Source: Pseudidiomarina aestuarii (lineage in GTDB: Bacteria > Pseudomonadota > Gammaproteobacteria > Enterobacterales > Alteromonadaceae). Taken from it: a stretch of DNA of 45,158 nucleotides. Made by a program: the position numbers and the translations under genes. The notes beneath the pieces are model-generated. The model made no database searches. It was not told the origin of the DNA and saw nothing but the letters and a program-made list of their open reading frames with translations. The stretch spans positions 1 through 45,158 of the forward strand of contig PYVG01000009.1 in assembly GCA_003030745.1 (NCBI GenBank). Direction: 5' to 3'. Numbering within the stretch: the stretch's first letter is position 1; the number at the start of each line of letters is the position of its first letter. This document shows, piece after piece, positions 10,400 to 18,394 of the stretch.

Positions 10400-10995
10400 G
10401 GTTGTGGAACAACTTCAATACGAATGAGCACCGGAGGATCTTTGGGTACATCTCGCCATAGCGTTTTTTCATCGAAGGGCACTGATTCGAGTGCCGCAAG
10501 CTTTTCCAGCGTTTCTTCGCCACTCACGATCCAGCCAAAAACCGTATAGCCCCAACCTTTGCTCGATGGATCGAGGGAGGTGTTGTCGTTGAGGTTGAAG
10601 AAAAATTGCCGCGTTGCGGTATGCGGGTCACTTTCACGTGCCATCGCAATAGTGCCATAAACGTTCTTCAAGCCGTTGCCCGATTCGTTTGGAATTTTTT
10701 TAAAGACTGTTTTGGCTTCAAAGTTTTCGTCATAACCACCACCTTGCACCACGAAACCGGGCACTAAACGATGAAATATCGTGTTGTTGTAGCTACCCGC
10801 TTTGACGTAATCGAGAAAGTTTTCTGCAGTCAGTGGCGCTTTATAGCGGTCTAGTTCGATTTCGAGATTGCCAAGAGAGGTCACGAAACGCAGACGTGGG
10901 AACGGATTATCTGGCTGAATTCCATTCGCTGAGGTAGCGGAGGTCATCAACATAAGTCCGGCTAAAATGACCCCTAGCTTTGCTAAATAGCGCAT
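10396..10995 (-). CDS. ppiA: Periplasmic peptidyl-prolyl cis-trans isomerase, cyclophilin type
   Basis: Catalyses proline isomerisation in exported proteins. Residues 1-24 form a signal peptide (basic MRYLAK start, hydrophobic core, cleavage near TSA-NG), so it is probably periplasmic. The cyclophilin core motifs are present: FHRLVPGFVVQGGGY, RESDPHTATRQFFFNLNDN and YTVFGWIVSG. The start at 10995 has a GGGAG ribosome site; an ATG eight codons earlier has none. Length is then 199 residues. It lies between rlmG (46-base gap) and the ampG-like gene (4-base overlap). The symbol rests on the signal peptide; PpiB-like proteins are cytosolic. Confidence 0.88.
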   Translation of the reverse strand: MRYLAKLGVILAGLMLMTSATSANGIQPDNPFPRLRFVTSLGNLEIELDRYKAPLTAENFLDYVKAGSYNNTIFHRLVPGFVVQGGGYDENFEAKTVFKKIPNESGNGLKNVYGTIAMARESDPHTATRQFFFNLNDNTSLDPSSKGWGYTVFGWIVSGEETLEKLAALESVPFDEKTLWRDVPKDPPVLIRIEVVPQP

Positions 10996-11041
10996 AAATA
11001 CTCCCTTCACTAATACCATGTGGACGAACGTAGAATCCTAC

Positions 11042-12262
11042 TTAGACCGCTCGGTACACCACGAATTTACCATTCTGTTCAACCGGTTCTACCAGTCGAA
11101 ATGTCTTTTGCAAAATCAAATAATACGGAAGATGACGGTTAGCGACTAGCCATAATTCACCGCCGGGTTTCAGCACTCGGCGCGAATCACGAATCATTTG
11201 TTTCGCAATATGATCGGTCATAGCGTGTTCTTGATGGAATGGCGGATTACACAACACGCGATCAAAGGAGCTCGTCGCAACATTGCTCAGACAATCATCG
11301 AGAAGAACTTGATAGTGGTCTGATGCGCCCAAGTTCTGTTCAATATTCGCTTGGCAGGAGGCAACGGCCAATGTCGATTCGTCAAACCAAGTGATCTGAG
11401 CGTCTGGATACCACTTCGCATAAACTAAACCTAAAACACCGTTGCCGCAGCCCAAATCGGCGACTTTCGAAGCGGTTGGGTGCGACGGTAGGTGTTGCTC
11501 CATGACTTCAATCATAAAGCGGGCGCCGATATCGAGTTGGTTGCGCGCAAACACCCCAGCATGCTGGGTTAGTGTTAACCCCAGTTCTTCCCAGGTGGTT
11601 TGAAAGTCATGTTCGGGCCAGGGTTGGGTTTGGATTCGTGCGGTCAACAACCGATGTTTGCGTTGAATCAGTGAGACCTCAACCGAATCGCAATACTGCG
11701 CAAAAAGTTCCCGAACGCCCGGCGTAAATAACTGACTCTTGGCGGCCACTTGCAGTAAAGTTCCCGGCGCTAGATCGCGGCTTAGCTGTGCTAACTGGCG
11801 TTCAAGTAAACTCTGAGATTTGGGCAGTTTCATCAGCACATGGTCGATGTCCTGCGGCAGCGGTTCGAGTGGGCTTAATGTCGAATAAGCACCTTTGAGT
11901 GTATTCGCTGCGGTATTCTGCTGATAGGCCTGGCCCGCTAAATACGAATCGGTAAGTAGACTTATGGCGACCGAGTGCGCGGGTGAGAATTGCTGTTGAG
12001 CCCCACACAACAACGCTCCCCAGCTATCATTGACCAGCAACACATGCGCCGGCCGCTCTGCAGTTTTCAAGCTTTCGAGCAACCATGTATCACCGGCATC
12101 CCAAGCCTGCAAAGTGGCATTGTTTCGAGGCGGAAAGCGCTTTAGATCCAATCGTCCGCTGGGGCTATCCCAGAGATGTGGTGCTGCGGTGCGCACCCAA
12201 GTATCGCTTTGGTTAGACGATTTATTCGGCTGACGCGGGGGACGAGCAGGAGATCTTGGCAT
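11042..12262 (-). CDS. rlmG: 23S rRNA (guanine-1835-N2) methyltransferase RlmG
   Basis: SAM-dependent methylation of G1835 in 23S rRNA helix 67-68. The 406-residue protein has the RlmG two-domain layout: a diverged methyltransferase-like N-terminal half (LQAWDAGDTWLLESL, LVNDSWGALLC) and a C-terminal catalytic half with VADLGCGNGVLGL (SAM loop), DES and the catalytic NPPFHQEHA. Its start carries a Pro/Arg/Ser-rich extension of about 30 residues relative to E. coli RlmG (378 residues). Divergent from the FabH-like gene over a 73-base gap. Confidence 0.93.
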   Translation of the reverse strand: MPRSPARPPRQPNKSSNQSDTWVRTAAPHLWDSPSGRLDLKRFPPRNNATLQAWDAGDTWLLESLKTAERPAHVLLVNDSWGALLCGAQQQFSPAHSVAISLLTDSYLAGQAYQQNTAANTLKGAYSTLSPLEPLPQDIDHVLMKLPKSQSLLERQLAQLSRDLAPGTLLQVAAKSQLFTPGVRELFAQYCDSVEVSLIQRKHRLLTARIQTQPWPEHDFQTTWEELGLTLTQHAGVFARNQLDIGARFMIEVMEQHLPSHPTASKVADLGCGNGVLGLVYAKWYPDAQITWFDESTLAVASCQANIEQNLGASDHYQVLLDDCLSNVATSSFDRVLCNPPFHQEHAMTDHIAKQMIRDSRRVLKPGGELWLVANRHLPYYLILQKTFRLVEPVEQNGKFVVYRAV

Positions 12263-12335
12263 AGGTCGGACATTTCACTGTGGAACAATCATGCTATGAT
12301 AACGAAAAACGACCAGTGACTATAGGTTTTATCAC

Positions 12336-13424
12336 GTGAAAATATATGCAGAGATTACTGGGTGGGGCAAATGCTTACCACCTGCGATTATGACCAATGA
12401 CGATCTTGCGACTTTCTTGGATACTTCCGATGAATGGATTCGCAGTCGGACGGGTATTGAAGAGCGCCGAGTGAGCCATGTTGGTACTTCGCATCTCGCA
12501 ACTGTTGCGGCACGTAATGCGCTAGCGGCAGCCGATCTGGATCCCAATGAGCTGGACCTGATTATTGTCGGTACCTGTACCGCGGATGAAATTATTCCAA
12601 ACGTGGCATCCGCTGTGCAACGCGATATCGGCGCCAAATATGCGGCAGCTTTCGACTTGAACGCAGCGTGCAGTAGCTTTCTGTACGGCATGCACTACGC
12701 AACCCAAGCGATTCGCACGGGTGTGCACAAGAAAGTGTTGATTATTGGTGCGGAACGATTGACCCGAGTACTCGACTGGACGCAACGTGAAAGCGCTGTG
12801 CTGTTCGGTGACGGTGCTGGAGCCATGGTACTCGAGGCAACCACGGAAGAAGTCGGATTACTCGCATCCCATGTCACTTGTGATGCGGACGCTCGTGATG
12901 TTTTAGCCCTCGAGTTTGGTATGAGTTTCGACCGCTTTGGTTTTGACGGCATTATGCCGTTTAATTTTGTCGGTCAGGAAATCTTCAAGCGTGCTGTTAA
13001 AGGCATGAGCCTTGCGGTGGAAAAGGTATTTGCTGAAACCGGGTTGACGACCGCTGATATTGATTCATTGATTCCGCATCAAGCGAATAAACGGTTGATC
13101 GATTTTCTCGCCAAAATGTGTAATGTCCCGGAAGAAAAAACGGTTATCAATATTCAAAAGTACGGCAACACGTCGTCGGCAACACTACCGATTGCATTCT
13201 GTGAAGCGGTTGAACAGGGCATCGTCAAACCTGGAGACACCATTGTCTCAGCAGTATTCGGTGGCGGGTTAACCTGTGGCGCAGGTATTATTCGGTGGGG
13301 GCAGCGTGTCACGCCAAAACGTGACAATACGATGCAACTCCCTAGCAATGGTCAAAGCGCACTCGATTTGATCTTACCGCTTCATTTGCAAACCAAAGCA
13401 GCTTGGGAGAAACGTGGTGAGTGA
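12336..13424 (+). CDS. Ketoacyl-ACP synthase III (FabH-like)
   Basis: Condenses an acyl-CoA starter with malonyl-ACP in the family. The triad is intact: C112 in NAACSSFLYG, H248 in PHQANKR and N278 in YGNTSSA. It starts at a GTG (12336) with only a weak ribosome site. At 362 residues it is longer than standard FabH (about 317); the extra part is a C-terminal tail from about residue 325 (TPKRDNTMQLPSNGQSALD and on) of unknown role. It is not beside fabD/fabG/acpP; it overlaps an enoyl-CoA hydratase/isomerase gene by eight bases. That context, with the tail, suggests a second KASIII with its own starter rather than the housekeeping copy, but this is inference, so no symbol is given. Confidence 0.88.
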   Translation: MKIYAEITGWGKCLPPAIMTNDDLATFLDTSDEWIRSRTGIEERRVSHVGTSHLATVAARNALAAADLDPNELDLIIVGTCTADEIIPNVASAVQRDIGAKYAAAFDLNAACSSFLYGMHYATQAIRTGVHKKVLIIGAERLTRVLDWTQRESAVLFGDGAGAMVLEATTEEVGLLASHVTCDADARDVLALEFGMSFDRFGFDGIMPFNFVGQEIFKRAVKGMSLAVEKVFAETGLTTADIDSLIPHQANKRLIDFLAKMCNVPEEKTVINIQKYGNTSSATLPIAFCEAVEQGIVKPGDTIVSAVFGGGLTCGAGIIRWGQRVTPKRDNTMQLPSNGQSALDLILPLHLQTKAAWEKRGE

Positions 13425-14163
13425 GTTTGTTACCGTTGAAAAACGCGATGCGGTTGTGTGGATTCGACTGAACCGTAGCCACAAAAAGAATGCATTAACT
13501 CAAGATATGTACCGCGCGATGACTGCTGCTTTGCAAGATGCCGAAGCGGACGAATCCGTCGCTGCGGTGGTCTTGACCGGCAGCGGTGATAGTTTCACTG
13601 CTGGCAATGATCTTAACGACTTTTTGGCGATTGAGAAGCTTGATGATTCAGCGCCACCGTTTGCGTTTTTGTACACACTGAGCCAATTATCAGTGCCAGT
13701 GATTGCGGCGGTGCATGGCCTGTCCATTGGCATTGGCACCACCATATTGCTGCATTGCGATTTAGTGTATGCGAGCAGCGATGCGCAGTTCTCGTTACCT
13801 TTCATTCATCTTGGTTTGGTGCCGGAAGCAGCGTCCAGTTTGCTTTTACCGCAACAAATTGGGCATTTACGCGCGGCGGAGATGCTGTTGCTAGGTGATG
13901 CGATTAATGCCAGTACGGCGCTGACTTATGGTTTAGTGAACCGAGTCGTTGCTGCAGAGGAACTTGAAGCGACGGTTACAGATGTTGCGGGAGCATTGGC
14001 TCAGCGACCCGTTGCTGGACTTCGAGCGGCCAAGAAATTAATGAAGGAACCGGCTGAACCTGTCGCTGATCGAATTGCGCGGGAAGCGAAAGTGTTTGCC
14101 AAAGCTCTGGTGTCACCGGAAGCGAAAGCAGCTATCGCTGCGCGAATGAAAAAGAAAAGCTGA
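13417..14163 (+). CDS. Enoyl-CoA hydratase/isomerase family protein
   Basis: Crotonase-fold protein of 248 residues. The oxyanion-hole segments are visible: AGNDLNDFL near residue 64 and HGLSIGIGTTILLHCDLV near 104. The region HLGLVPEAASSLLLPQQIG has a glutamate at the catalytic position used by isomerases and by crotonase Glu164. The first crotonase glutamate region (IGIGTTILLHCD) lacks a clear Glu, so isomerase-type activity is as likely as hydratase. Two GTGs are possible (13414 and 13417); the second has a GGGAG site at seven bases. It overlaps the end of the FabH-like gene and is followed by the SRP RNA. Exact substrate unknown. Confidence 0.85.
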   Translation: MSEFVTVEKRDAVVWIRLNRSHKKNALTQDMYRAMTAALQDAEADESVAAVVLTGSGDSFTAGNDLNDFLAIEKLDDSAPPFAFLYTLSQLSVPVIAAVHGLSIGIGTTILLHCDLVYASSDAQFSLPFIHLGLVPEAASSLLLPQQIGHLRAAEMLLLGDAINASTALTYGLVNRVVAAEELEATVTDVAGALAQRPVAGLRAAKKLMKEPAEPVADRIAREAKVFAKALVSPEAKAAIAARMKKKS

Positions 14164-14193
14164 TTAAAAAGCCAGCAGTTGAGGGCGCTTGCC

Positions 14194-14222
14194 TTGTGTC
14201 CTCTGGTGCAATACTGCATAAT
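14194..14222 (+). promoter_or_regulatory. Probable sigma-70 promoter for the 4.5S RNA gene
   Basis: TTGTGT at 14194-14199 and CATAAT at 14217-14222 with a 17-base spacer. They are followed by a GC-rich discriminator (GCGCGCC), as in growth-rate-controlled stable-RNA promoters. The predicted start falls about five bases before the 4.5S RNA. Confidence 0.55.
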
Positions 14223-14234
14223 GCGCGCCGTTAT

Positions 14235-14348
14235 GGTGGCTCTATTGGTCCCCTCGCAACACGAACTAGCGAACCCGGTCAGGCCTGGAAGGGAGCAGCC
14301 GTAGTTGGGGATGTGGGTGCCGAGGTGTGGCTGGTAGGGCCGCCACCC
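14235..14348 (+). ncRNA. ffs: Signal recognition particle RNA (4.5S)
   Basis: A 114-base RNA, the same length as E. coli 4.5S RNA. The conserved apical domain is plain: GGTCAGGCCTGGAAGGGAGC followed by AGCC, which includes the GGAA tetraloop and the symmetric and asymmetric internal loops bound by Ffh. The ends pair (GGTGGC at 14235-14240 with GCCACC at 14342-14347). With Ffh it targets nascent membrane proteins to FtsY/SecYEG. Confidence 0.96.
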
Positions 14349-14484
14349 AATCAATGCGAATAGTGAATGGTTAATAGTGAATAGCTTGAGCTACACACGA
14401 CTAACCATTAGCTCATAGCGCTCTTGCTTGTTTCCTGTTACTTTTCACCTGTCACTGTTTACGTTCACAGCAGGGAAGTCTGTT

Positions 14485-15579
14485 ATGCCCAAGAATCCTC
14501 AACCCGTCTATTATGGCGAATACCTCTCGCTTGACCAGTTATTGACCGCACAGAATCCGCACAGCCCGCGCTATGGCGCTGAGGCGCATGATGAAATGTT
14601 GTTTATTATTGTGCATCAGGTGTATGAGCTCTGGTTTAAGCAAGTTCTCCATGAACTGCGTTCGATTCATCGTTTGTTTCAACAACCCGAATTAGGTGAT
14701 GCTGATTTATACATGGTTGGACATCGGTTGCAGCGAGTTCTGACGATTCAAGATTTGATGAATGACCAGGTTGGTGTCATTGAAACGATGACACCGCAGG
14801 AATTCCTTGAGTTTCGAGACTATTTAGTGCCAGCATCCGGTTTCCAAAGCGTTCAATTTAAAGAGCTCGAAATCATTCTCGGGCTTACTCGTGGCAAGCG
14901 CATAGCTTTTGATCAAGAGTCTTTTTACAATCGCTTGAAACAGGAAGACCAAGAGCATCTCGAGGCGCTCGAACAATTGCCGAGTTTATTCGATTGTGTG
15001 GACGCTTGGTTAGCACGGATGCCATTCCTCGAATTTGAGGAATTTCGTTTTTGGGAACATTACCAGGCCGCTGTTACCGACGCTTTTGCTCGTGATGAAG
15101 CGATTATTCGAGAAAATTCAGGTAGTAAAGAACAACTGGCTCAGGAATTGGCAACGTTAGAGTCCAACCGAAGCATGTTTGAAGCGCTATTCGATAACAA
15201 TCGTTATATGGACTTGCAAAAAGAAGGTTCAGTCCGATTGTCGCAGTCGGCTATGCTGAGTGCCTTATTCATTACTCAATATCGCGAGGAACCTGCATTT
15301 CAATTGGCATTTCAAGTCATCACAGCATTTGCTGAATTAGATGAAAAGTTGACGATTTGGCGATACAAGCACGCCATGATGGTGCAGCGGATGCTCGGTA
15401 CGAAAATTGGGACCGGTGGTTCTTCGGGGCATGATTATTTGAGACGTACAACCGAGCAGAATAGGGTGTTTAAAGACTTCTTTGCAATGGCAACTTATTT
15501 ACTTCCCAAAAGCGCACTACCAGACTTGCCGAATTCGGTACGCAGTGAACTGGGTTTTGCGCGAACCAAACGCCGTTAA
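14485..15579 (+). CDS. kynA: Tryptophan 2,3-dioxygenase
   Basis: Haem enzyme opening the indole ring of L-tryptophan to N-formylkynurenine, first step of the kynurenine pathway. Family hallmarks: H44 in FIIVHQVYELWFKQ (substrate-side His), the probable proximal haem ligand in RYKHAMMVQR, and the loop GTGGSSGHDYLRR that closes the active site. Residues 8-16 (VYYGEYLSL) match the usual N-terminal block. Start chosen at 14485 with a CAGGGAAG ribosome site; the frame is open 19 codons upstream without similarity. 364 residues. No kynB or kynU is adjacent. A T8 run just after the stop (15593-15600) may help termination, without a strong stem. Confidence 0.93.
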   Translation: MPKNPQPVYYGEYLSLDQLLTAQNPHSPRYGAEAHDEMLFIIVHQVYELWFKQVLHELRSIHRLFQQPELGDADLYMVGHRLQRVLTIQDLMNDQVGVIETMTPQEFLEFRDYLVPASGFQSVQFKELEIILGLTRGKRIAFDQESFYNRLKQEDQEHLEALEQLPSLFDCVDAWLARMPFLEFEEFRFWEHYQAAVTDAFARDEAIIRENSGSKEQLAQELATLESNRSMFEALFDNNRYMDLQKEGSVRLSQSAMLSALFITQYREEPAFQLAFQVITAFAELDEKLTIWRYKHAMMVQRMLGTKIGTGGSSGHDYLRRTTEQNRVFKDFFAMATYLLPKSALPDLPNSVRSELGFARTKRR

Positions 15580-15589
15580 AGCGCAGTAT

Positions 15590-15883
15590 TTATTTTTTTT
15601 GTTTGAGACTCAGTGCTTGGTGCAGCGCGGTGAGTTGGTCACTGACTTTGGTGGCCAACCACTCTCGCTGAGTCGCATCTTCAGTGCGCTCTAAACGCTG
15701 CAAATGACGGCGTATTTCACGTGGATAGTCCAACGGGTGTTCAGCGTCCCCATGAAATAAATCATCATCAAACCAAGGTGTGAAATTATCGCGATGGATC
15801 TGCAGCGCATTAATTTGTCGTTCAAACTGTCCCAGAGCTTGCTCAAGCCGCTGGATTAACTCGACCGCTATAGTTGTTGTCAT
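15590..15883 (-). CDS. priC: Short PriC-like (primosomal replication protein N'') protein
   Basis: A 97-residue helical, highly charged protein. The segment WFDDDLFHGDAEHPLDYPRE, then a Leu-rich helix and REWLATKVSDQLTALHQAL, parallels the N-terminal half of E. coli PriC (FDRHLF ... WLAEHLAAQLEAI), the part of that replication-restart factor that binds SSB and DnaB. The C-terminal half of PriC (175 residues in E. coli) is missing, as in some other gammaproteobacteria. Start at 15883 is supported by a GGGAG site; an ATG seven codons earlier is weaker. Similarity was judged by eye, so the name is tentative. Confidence 0.5.
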   Translation of the reverse strand: MTTTIAVELIQRLEQALGQFERQINALQIHRDNFTPWFDDDLFHGDAEHPLDYPREIRRHLQRLERTEDATQREWLATKVSDQLTALHQALSLKQKK

Positions 15884-15902
15884 CAATGTCTCCCAATTCT
15901 GC

Positions 15903-16150
15903 ATTGCAGCTTAAACCAGTTCTCAACCACCGTCAGTAAATTGTAAAGACGTGGAACTTTGTTTTATACAAGTGTTCAAATATGCATCAGTAGCGCTCCA
16001 GTAAATCCACGCTCTGTTATAAATCTGTGAAGCTTTTGAGTGAGCTAAAATAGTCTGTTTGGATACGATATCGGCTGTTGACAGGTTCAGTTCAATCGTG
16101 GGAGTATTGAAGCATTATTGCAGCTCTATTATTAGCTGCAATAGCTGCAA
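15903..16150 (+). promoter_or_regulatory. Regulatory region with a repeated palindromic 9-mer upstream of the TonB2 operon
   Basis: The 360-base gap between the PriC-like gene and the DUF3450 gene holds no gene. ATTGCAGCT occurs at 15903-15911 and again at 16117-16125. Its reverse complement AGCTGCAAT is at 16134-16142, followed directly by AGCTGCAAG (16143-16151). The pair 16117-16142 makes a perfect 9-bp inverted repeat around an 8-base spacer, the size of a dimeric repressor/activator site or a small RNA hairpin. A TTGACA hexamer at 16078-16083 lies just upstream with only a poor -10. I saw no clear Fur box. Confidence 0.45.
15953..15980 (+). promoter_or_regulatory. Sigma-E-like promoter upstream of the TonB2 operon
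   Basis: GGAACTT (15953-15959), 16 bases, then TCAAA (15976-15980). The -35 is the sigma-E consensus and the spacing equals that of known sigma-E promoters; the -10 is weaker. It points toward the TonB2 operon about 260 bases away, so it would give a long leader or a separate small RNA. Confidence 0.35.
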
Positions 16151-16243
16151 GTGTTGATTAAACTCTTTTCGTCACTCAAATAACTGGGATGCTGACGACG
16201 TAGTGTCGTTCTGCATAAAGTTAAGTCAAATTGGTTGGGAACT

Positions 16244-17026
16244 ATGACCAAAGTAATCAATAAAAGCAAAGTCGCAGCTGCCCTTGTTGGTATGTTCGCG
16301 GTTGCAGGTAGCGCAAGCGTTGCCGCTCAAGACGTTTCTACGTTGCAAAACGAAGAAGCAAAAATCCATGCGGCTGATGTCCGCTCACAAACGAAAATCG
16401 ATTCTTTGTACGAGCAGAGCCAAGAGCTGCTATACGAATATCGCGCTGTTGTAGACGAATATGAAAACTTAAAAGTTTACAATGACCACGTACAGCGTTT
16501 GGTCGATGACCAGAACGCCTCGTTGGCATCTTTGCAGCGTCAAATCGATGGTATCGAAGAAACGAAGCAAGGCGTCGTTCCTTTGATGTACAAAATGATC
16601 GACTCGCTCGAGCAATTTGTGAACTTGGATATTCCAATTCACAAAGAGCGTCGTTTAGCACGTGTTGATCGTCTTCGCGACGTCATGGAAAACGCTAACG
16701 TCACGACTTCTGAGCAATTCCGCCAGATCACAGAAGCATACCAAGCTGAAATGGACTACGGTTCAGGCTTGATTGCATACGAAGGAAAACTGAGCTTCCA
16801 AGGTGAAGAAATCTCAGTAGACTTTTTCCACTTGGGTCGTGCTGCTTTGATGGCACAATCTTTGGATTTAGCGAATGGCTGGATCTATAACAAAGAAACC
16901 AATGAGTGGGATGCTCTGGATGACGCTTATTTAGGCGATCTGACCAAAGCAATTCGTATGGCGCGTAAGCAAACCGCCCCTGATCTGATTAAACTGCCAA
17001 TCTTTGCAGCGGAGCGCGCAGAATGA
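16244..17026 (+). CDS. DUF3450 periplasmic protein of the TonB2 system
   Basis: First gene of a six-gene TonB2-type operon. Residues 1-29 are a signal peptide (basic MTKVINKSK, hydrophobic core, cleavage near SVAA-Q). Residues about 32-100 are predicted coiled coil, rich in Glu/Gln/Leu with heptad spacing, and the rest is a compact helical domain with PLMYKMIDSLEQFV. This matches the DUF3450 family found next to TtpC in marine gammaproteobacteria; its molecular role is not established to my knowledge. I prefer the ATG at 16244 over an in-frame TTG at 16235. Its stop overlaps the ttpC start (ATGA). Confidence 0.85.
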   Translation: MTKVINKSKVAAALVGMFAVAGSASVAAQDVSTLQNEEAKIHAADVRSQTKIDSLYEQSQELLYEYRAVVDEYENLKVYNDHVQRLVDDQNASLASLQRQIDGIEETKQGVVPLMYKMIDSLEQFVNLDIPIHKERRLARVDRLRDVMENANVTTSEQFRQITEAYQAEMDYGSGLIAYEGKLSFQGEEISVDFFHLGRAALMAQSLDLANGWIYNKETNEWDALDDAYLGDLTKAIRMARKQTAPDLIKLPIFAAERAE

Positions 17027-18390
17027 AACATCTCCTGAAATCCGTATTGGTGGCAGCAACCTTTACCTTTGCTGCAGGCTCGTCAGTTGCAGTGTATGCA
17101 CAAGAGCAACAAGCGCAATCACTGGATGAGCTCCTTGAACTCGTTCAACAAAACCGTGCCTCGTCACAGCGCATCAATGCTGAACGTGAAGCCGAATTCA
17201 CATCAGAGCGTGCTGACAAGCAAGCACTGTTGAATCGTGCTGAGCGTCAGTTGGCTGATGAGAAGGCTCGTGGTGAGCGTTTACAAGCGCAGTTTGCTGA
17301 GAATGAAATTTCTTTGGCAAATAAAGAAACTGAACTGCAAAACGCCTTGGGTACCTTAGGTGAAATCGTTGGTGTTGCACGTGGTGCAGCAGGCGATACC
17401 ATCGGTCGTATTGCAACTTCAATCGTAAGCTCTCAGTTCCCAGGTCGTGAAGACGTGTTGGAATCTATTGCTGAAGCGAGTGAAGTACCGCGTATTCAAG
17501 AGTTAGAAGAACTGTGGTTAGCATGGTTAACTGAAATGAAAGAGTCTGGCCGCGTGGTCACTTTCAACTCAGAAGTAACCTTGCTCGACGGTTCTAGCGA
17601 AACTCGTGACGTGACTCGTATCGGTGTGTTCAACTTGTTATCTGACGGTGAATACTTCGTTTACAACGATACAGCTGAAGAAATCCAGCCATTAGGTCGT
17701 CAGCCAGAAGGCTACGTCTTATCAGCGGCTGAAAACTTCTTAAGCACCGAGTCTGGCTTTGCCAGTGTTTACATTGACCCTGCGCGTGGCCAGATTCTTG
17801 GTCTTGCGACTCAGAAAGCAACATTGTCTGAGCGTTATCACCAAGGTGGTACAGTTGGTTATGTAATCACCGTCGTCATGATCATCGGTCTACTTATTGC
17901 AGTCTTCAAGATTGTTTCACTCAGCGCGCAAGGTGCGAAAATCCGTGCACAGCTGAAAAACACCAGCAATCCTTCTGAGAAGAACGCATTAGGTCGTATC
18001 TTGAAAGTTTACCAAGAGAACGCGAACACTGATGTAGAGAACCTCGAGTTGAAACTTGATGAAGCCATCATGCGCGAAACGCCAACCATCGAAAGTGGTG
18101 TAAATATCATCAAGATCTTTGCTGCTATCGCGCCTCTCCTCGGTCTATTAGGTACGGTTGTCGGTATGATTGGTACCTTCCAATCAATCACTTTGTTTGG
18201 TACTGGTGATCCGAAGATCATGGCTGGTGACATCTCAATGGCGTTGGTAACCACCGCTATGGGTCTGATTGCTGCAATTCCTTTGATTTTGGCACATGCT
18301 TTAGTGCACGGCCGTGCGAAGAAAATCTTCCACGTCCTTGATGAGCAAGCTGCGGGTATCGTTGCCCAGCACGCGGAGAAGAAGGGGTAA
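17023..18390 (+). CDS. ttpC: TtpC-like MotA/TolQ/ExbB proton-channel protein with periplasmic N-terminal domain
   Basis: A 455-residue accessory ExbB-type protein of TonB2 systems. A signal peptide (1-26, cleavage near VYAQ) is followed by a long charged coiled-coil periplasmic region (about 30-110) and a globular part. A membrane helix near 280-300 (GYVITVVMIIGLLIAVF) precedes a C-terminal MotA/TolQ/ExbB domain with IAPLLGLLGTVVGMIGTF and SMALVTTAMGLIAAIPLIL. In Vibrio, TtpC is needed for TonB2-dependent iron-siderophore uptake (family knowledge). Start overlaps the DUF3450 stop by four bases; exbB follows after four bases. Confidence 0.9.
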   Translation: MKHLLKSVLVAATFTFAAGSSVAVYAQEQQAQSLDELLELVQQNRASSQRINAEREAEFTSERADKQALLNRAERQLADEKARGERLQAQFAENEISLANKETELQNALGTLGEIVGVARGAAGDTIGRIATSIVSSQFPGREDVLESIAEASEVPRIQELEELWLAWLTEMKESGRVVTFNSEVTLLDGSSETRDVTRIGVFNLLSDGEYFVYNDTAEEIQPLGRQPEGYVLSAAENFLSTESGFASVYIDPARGQILGLATQKATLSERYHQGGTVGYVITVVMIIGLLIAVFKIVSLSAQGAKIRAQLKNTSNPSEKNALGRILKVYQENANTDVENLELKLDEAIMRETPTIESGVNIIKIFAAIAPLLGLLGTVVGMIGTFQSITLFGTGDPKIMAGDISMALVTTAMGLIAAIPLILAHALVHGRAKKIFHVLDEQAAGIVAQHAEKKG

Positions 18391-18394
18391 TCCT

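Noticed and set aside
14359..14409. Short direct repeat AATAGTGAAT (14359 and 14373) and an AATGGTTA/TAACCATT inverted repeat after the 4.5S RNA
   Set aside because: Too short and AT-rich to call a mobile element; there is no T-run to call it the ffs terminator with confidence.
16078..16107. TTGACA as the main TonB2-operon promoter
   Set aside because: The -35 is perfect but no acceptable -10 lies 16-18 bases downstream, so it was mentioned and not called as a separate promoter.
16235..16243. TTG start for the DUF3450 gene
   Set aside because: The ATG three codons later begins a normal signal peptide (MTKVINKSK); TTG would only add three residues.
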